From assembly GCA_910587495.1 (NCBI GenBank), contig CAJUMT010000003.1, positions 1 through 8,615 on the forward strand: a stretch of DNA of 8,615 bases, given 5' to 3'. The stretch comes from an uncultured Lachnospiraceae bacterium. GTDB lineage: Bacteria; Bacillota_A; Clostridia; Lachnospirales; Lachnospiraceae. The position numbers and the translations under genes were made by a program. Below, one piece after another: positions 6,702 to 8,615 of the stretch (its first letter is position 1; the number at the start of each line of letters is the position of its first letter). The notes beneath the pieces were generated by a model that saw only the letters and a program-made list of their open reading frames with translations, searched no databases and had not been told where the DNA came from.

Positions 6702-7915
6702 TGGCGAAAAATATATATTCGGTCAGGCAAGTGAATGCTTATATTAAAAATATGTTTGTACAGGATTTTATGCTGAACCGGATTTATGTGAAAGGTGAAA
6801 TATCCAATTGTAAATATCATACGTCCGGACATATTTATTTTTCTTTGAAAGATGAGTCTGGAGCCATTGCCTGCGTTATGTTTGCGGGAGACAGAAAAGG
6901 CCTTGGATTTCAGATGCAGGAAGGACAGAAAGTTGTCGTATTCGGCGGCGTCAGCGTGTATGAAAGGGACGGGAAATATCAGCTCTATGCAAAGCAGATT
7001 CAGCTTGATGGAGAGGGCGTTCTCTATCAGAAATATGCCCGGTTAAAACGCGAGTTAGAAGAGATGGGGATGTTTTCTGCTCAGTTTAAACAACCAATTC
7101 CTCTGTACAGTAAAACCATAGGCATAGTCACAGCGCCAACAGGGGCGGCGATCCGGGATATCATAAATATCTCGAAGAGACGCAACCCATATGTGCAGCT
7201 GATTTTATATCCTGCCCTGGTGCAGGGAGAGCAGGCAGCGCCCAGCATCGTACAGGGAATCCGGACATTGGATGCGTTTGGCGTGGATGTGATCATCGTA
7301 GGCCGCGGCGGCGGCTCCATAGAAGATCTTTGGGCATTTAATGAGGAATCTGTAGCTCGGGCAATTTTTGCCTGCCATACGCCGGTTATATCGGCAGTGG
7401 GACATGAGACGGATACGACTATCGCGGATTATACAGCGGATCTTCGGGCTCCTACGCCTTCGGCAGCGGCAGAGCTGGCAGTGGCGGATTACCGGCAGCT
7501 GATCGGCGGGATGGAACTGTTTCGTAATCAACTGGCAGATCGGATCGAGCAGAAGATCGCCTGGTGCCGGCAGCGCCTGGAGAACAAAAGTCTGCTCCTT
7601 TCTCAGGCCAGTCCCAGATACAGGCTGAATGAGAAACGTCAATATGCGTCGGATTTGACAGACAGACTGTCGCTTTTGATGCGGCAGAAATTGGAGGACT
7701 CCAGGCATCAGATGCAATTGTATGCGCAGAAGCTGGACGGATGTTCGCCGCTTAAAAAATTACAACAGGGATATTCTTATACGGAAACAACGGATCATAA
7801 GGCGTTTTGCCGTGTCGCTCAGGTTGAACCCGGAGATCTGCTCACGATTCATGTGACAGACGGCCAGGTTTCGGCTCGGGTAGAAGAATTGCAGACGGTG
7901 GAAAGGAACGGGTGA
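6701..7915 (+). CDS. xseA: Exodeoxyribonuclease VII large subunit
   Basis: The 404-residue catalytic subunit of exonuclease VII, which degrades single-stranded DNA from both ends together with several XseB copies. An N-terminal OB-fold DNA-binding domain (about 5-100) includes VKGEISNCKYHTSGHIYFSL. The catalytic region contains GIVTAPTGAAIRDI (141-154), GRGGGSIEDLW (201-211), GHETDTTIAD (234-243) and RAPTPSAAAE (249-258), all hallmarks of XseA. A helical coiled-coil-like arm (about 260-350) fits the XseB-binding region, and a small beta-rich C-terminus (GYSYTE to VSARVEEL) ends it. Its ATG overlaps the nusB stop by one base. The length is slightly below the roughly 450 residues of E. coli XseA, as is common in Clostridia. 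folD, often located between nusB and xseA, is missing. Confidence 0.96.
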   Translation: MAKNIYSVRQVNAYIKNMFVQDFMLNRIYVKGEISNCKYHTSGHIYFSLKDESGAIACVMFAGDRKGLGFQMQEGQKVVVFGGVSVYERDGKYQLYAKQIQLDGEGVLYQKYARLKRELEEMGMFSAQFKQPIPLYSKTIGIVTAPTGAAIRDIINISKRRNPYVQLILYPALVQGEQAAPSIVQGIRTLDAFGVDVIIVGRGGGSIEDLWAFNEESVARAIFACHTPVISAVGHETDTTIADYTADLRAPTPSAAAELAVADYRQLIGGMELFRNQLADRIEQKIAWCRQRLENKSLLLSQASPRYRLNEKRQYASDLTDRLSLLMRQKLEDSRHQMQLYAQKLDGCSPLKKLQQGYSYTETTDHKAFCRVAQVEPGDLLTIHVTDGQVSARVEELQTVERNG

Positions 7916-7917
7916 TC

Positions 7918-8142
7918 ATGGCTGAAGAAAAAAAGGATAAAGAATTTCGCCTGGAGGAGGCGTTTGAACAGATAGAGAAGATACTGGAAAGATCAGGAGA
8001 CAAGGATGTGTCGTTGGAGGAATCTTTTACGCTTTACCAGGAGGGGATGCGGCTTTTAAAACTTTGCAGCGCCCAGATTGACCGGGTGGAGAAAAACATG
8101 CTTCTGATTGACGAGGAGGGAGGACTCCATGAATTTTCCTGA
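7918..8142 (+). CDS. xseB: Exodeoxyribonuclease VII small subunit
   Basis: A 74-residue protein, typical of XseB, the small helical subunit that wraps the coiled-coil arm of XseA. The family pattern is clear: LEEAFEQIEKILER, then DVSLEESFTLYQEGMRLLK and a second helix with CSAQIDRVEKN. I start it at ATG 7918, ten bases after AAGGA (7903-7907) and two bases after the xseA stop. A GTG at 7912 would add two residues and overlap xseA by four bases, but would have only four bases of spacing. Its 3' end overlaps ispA by 14 bases. Confidence 0.93.
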   Translation: MAEEKKDKEFRLEEAFEQIEKILERSGDKDVSLEESFTLYQEGMRLLKLCSAQIDRVEKNMLLIDEEGGLHEFS

Positions 8143-8615
8143 AGAATTAAAGGAACGCATTGCTTTTACTGAAGAAATTATAAAAAATTTTCTTCCGGCT
8201 GAAGAAGGTTTTCAAACGACGATCCTGGAGGCGATGAATTACAGTGTCTTAGCAGGCGGAAAGCGGCTGCGTCCGCTTTTGATGTATGAGACTTACCGCA
8301 TGTTCGGCGGAGAGGAAGAAGTGATCCGACCGTTTATGGCCGCTATAGAGATGATTCACACATATTCTTTGGTCCATGACGATCTGCCGGCTATGGATAA
8401 CGACGAATACCGCAGAGGAAAGCTTACGACGCATGCCAAATACGGACATGCTATGGGCGTCCTGGCGGGAGACGGACTCTTGAACTTGGCTTTTGAGACG
8501 GCGCTTACGGCTTTTTCCAGTGGACAAGATATGAAACGGATTGTCAGAGCATTACAGGTGATGGCAAAAAAAGCAGGCGTTTACGGTATGGTTGGCGGGC
8601 AGGTTGTGGATGTGG
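8129..8615 (+). CDS. ispA: Farnesyl diphosphate synthase / polyprenyl synthetase, N-terminal part (3' end outside window)
   Basis: The frame is open from ATG 8129 to the window edge, giving 162 complete codons of a protein normally near 290-300 residues. GGGAGG (8118-8123) lies five bases upstream. Visible family motifs are LAGGKRLRP (41-49, diphosphate-binding region), the first aspartate-rich motif DDLPAMD (84-90, with the two-residue insertion of bacterial short-chain enzymes), NDEYRRGKLTTH (91-102) and MVGGQVVD (154-161). A tyrosine five positions before the first aspartate of DDLPAMD (YSLVHDD) is the residue pattern associated with C15 products, so farnesyl diphosphate is the likely product; geranylgeranyl diphosphate cannot be excluded. 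The second aspartate-rich motif lies beyond the window. It converts isopentenyl and dimethylallyl/geranyl diphosphate to precursors for undecaprenol and quinones. The location after xseB is conserved in Firmicutes. Confidence 0.93.
   Translation, partial: MNFPEELKERIAFTEEIIKNFLPAEEGFQTTILEAMNYSVLAGGKRLRPLLMYETYRMFGGEEEVIRPFMAAIEMIHTYSLVHDDLPAMDNDEYRRGKLTTHAKYGHAMGVLAGDGLLNLAFETALTAFSSGQDMKRIVRALQVMAKKAGVYGMVGGQVVDV

Noticed and set aside
8249..8527. Antisense open frame at the window's right end
   Set aside because: The + strand here encodes an unmistakable polyprenyl synthetase with GGKRLRP and DDLPAMD motifs, so the antisense frame is a shadow.

Overview
The window looks like chromosomal DNA from a low-to-moderate GC Firmicute, most likely a Clostridia/Lachnospiraceae-type gut anaerobe. 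This rests on strong AGGAGG/GGGAGG ribosome binding sites, tightly packed same-strand genes, a canonical sigma-A promoter, and the Bacillus/Clostridium-type block Asp23(yqhY-like)-nusB-xseA-xseB-ispA. All nine recognised genes lie on the + strand. The genus is an inference; there is no rRNA here to test it. No tRNA, rRNA, CRISPR array or insertion sequence was seen, and no stretch over 300 bases lacks a gene.

Region 1 (1-1960): the 3' part of a large FtsK/SpoIIIE-type ATPase gene. After 15 bases comes a 79-codon gene for a free-standing protein resembling the C-terminal domain of ribosomal protein L7/L12. A perfect 14-bp hairpin (1994-2033) follows and probably ends this unit. This pair is the least conventional part of the window.

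Region 2 (2049-5699): a near-consensus promoter (TTGACG, 18 bp, TATAAT) drives a FIST-domain sensor gene, then a soluble methyl-accepting-chemotaxis-type signalling gene, then prfC (peptide chain release factor 3). The FIST and signalling genes are closely spaced. prfC overlaps the signalling gene by 14 bases with its own strong ribosome binding site, so the three look co-transcribed and partly coupled. A signalling pair feeding into a translation termination factor is unusual and may be only a transcriptional arrangement.

Region 3 (about 5728-8615): an extended -10 promoter precedes an Asp23/Gls24-family gene. A GC-rich hairpin follows it, then nusB, xseA, xseB and the 5' part of ispA. From nusB to ispA the genes overlap or nearly touch: 1-base overlap nusB/xseA, 2-base gap xseA/xseB, 14-base overlap xseB/ispA. 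The order matches the classic Bacillus cluster except that folD, normally between nusB and xseA, is absent. The genes do not share one pathway: transcription antitermination, exonuclease VII and isoprenoid chain elongation are simply bundled in a conserved housekeeping operon.

For several genes the first in-frame start codon is not the best one. I chose starts by ribosome binding site: FIST gene GTG 2107, signalling gene ATG 3182, Asp23 gene ATG 5792, nusB ATG 6285, xseB ATG 7918.
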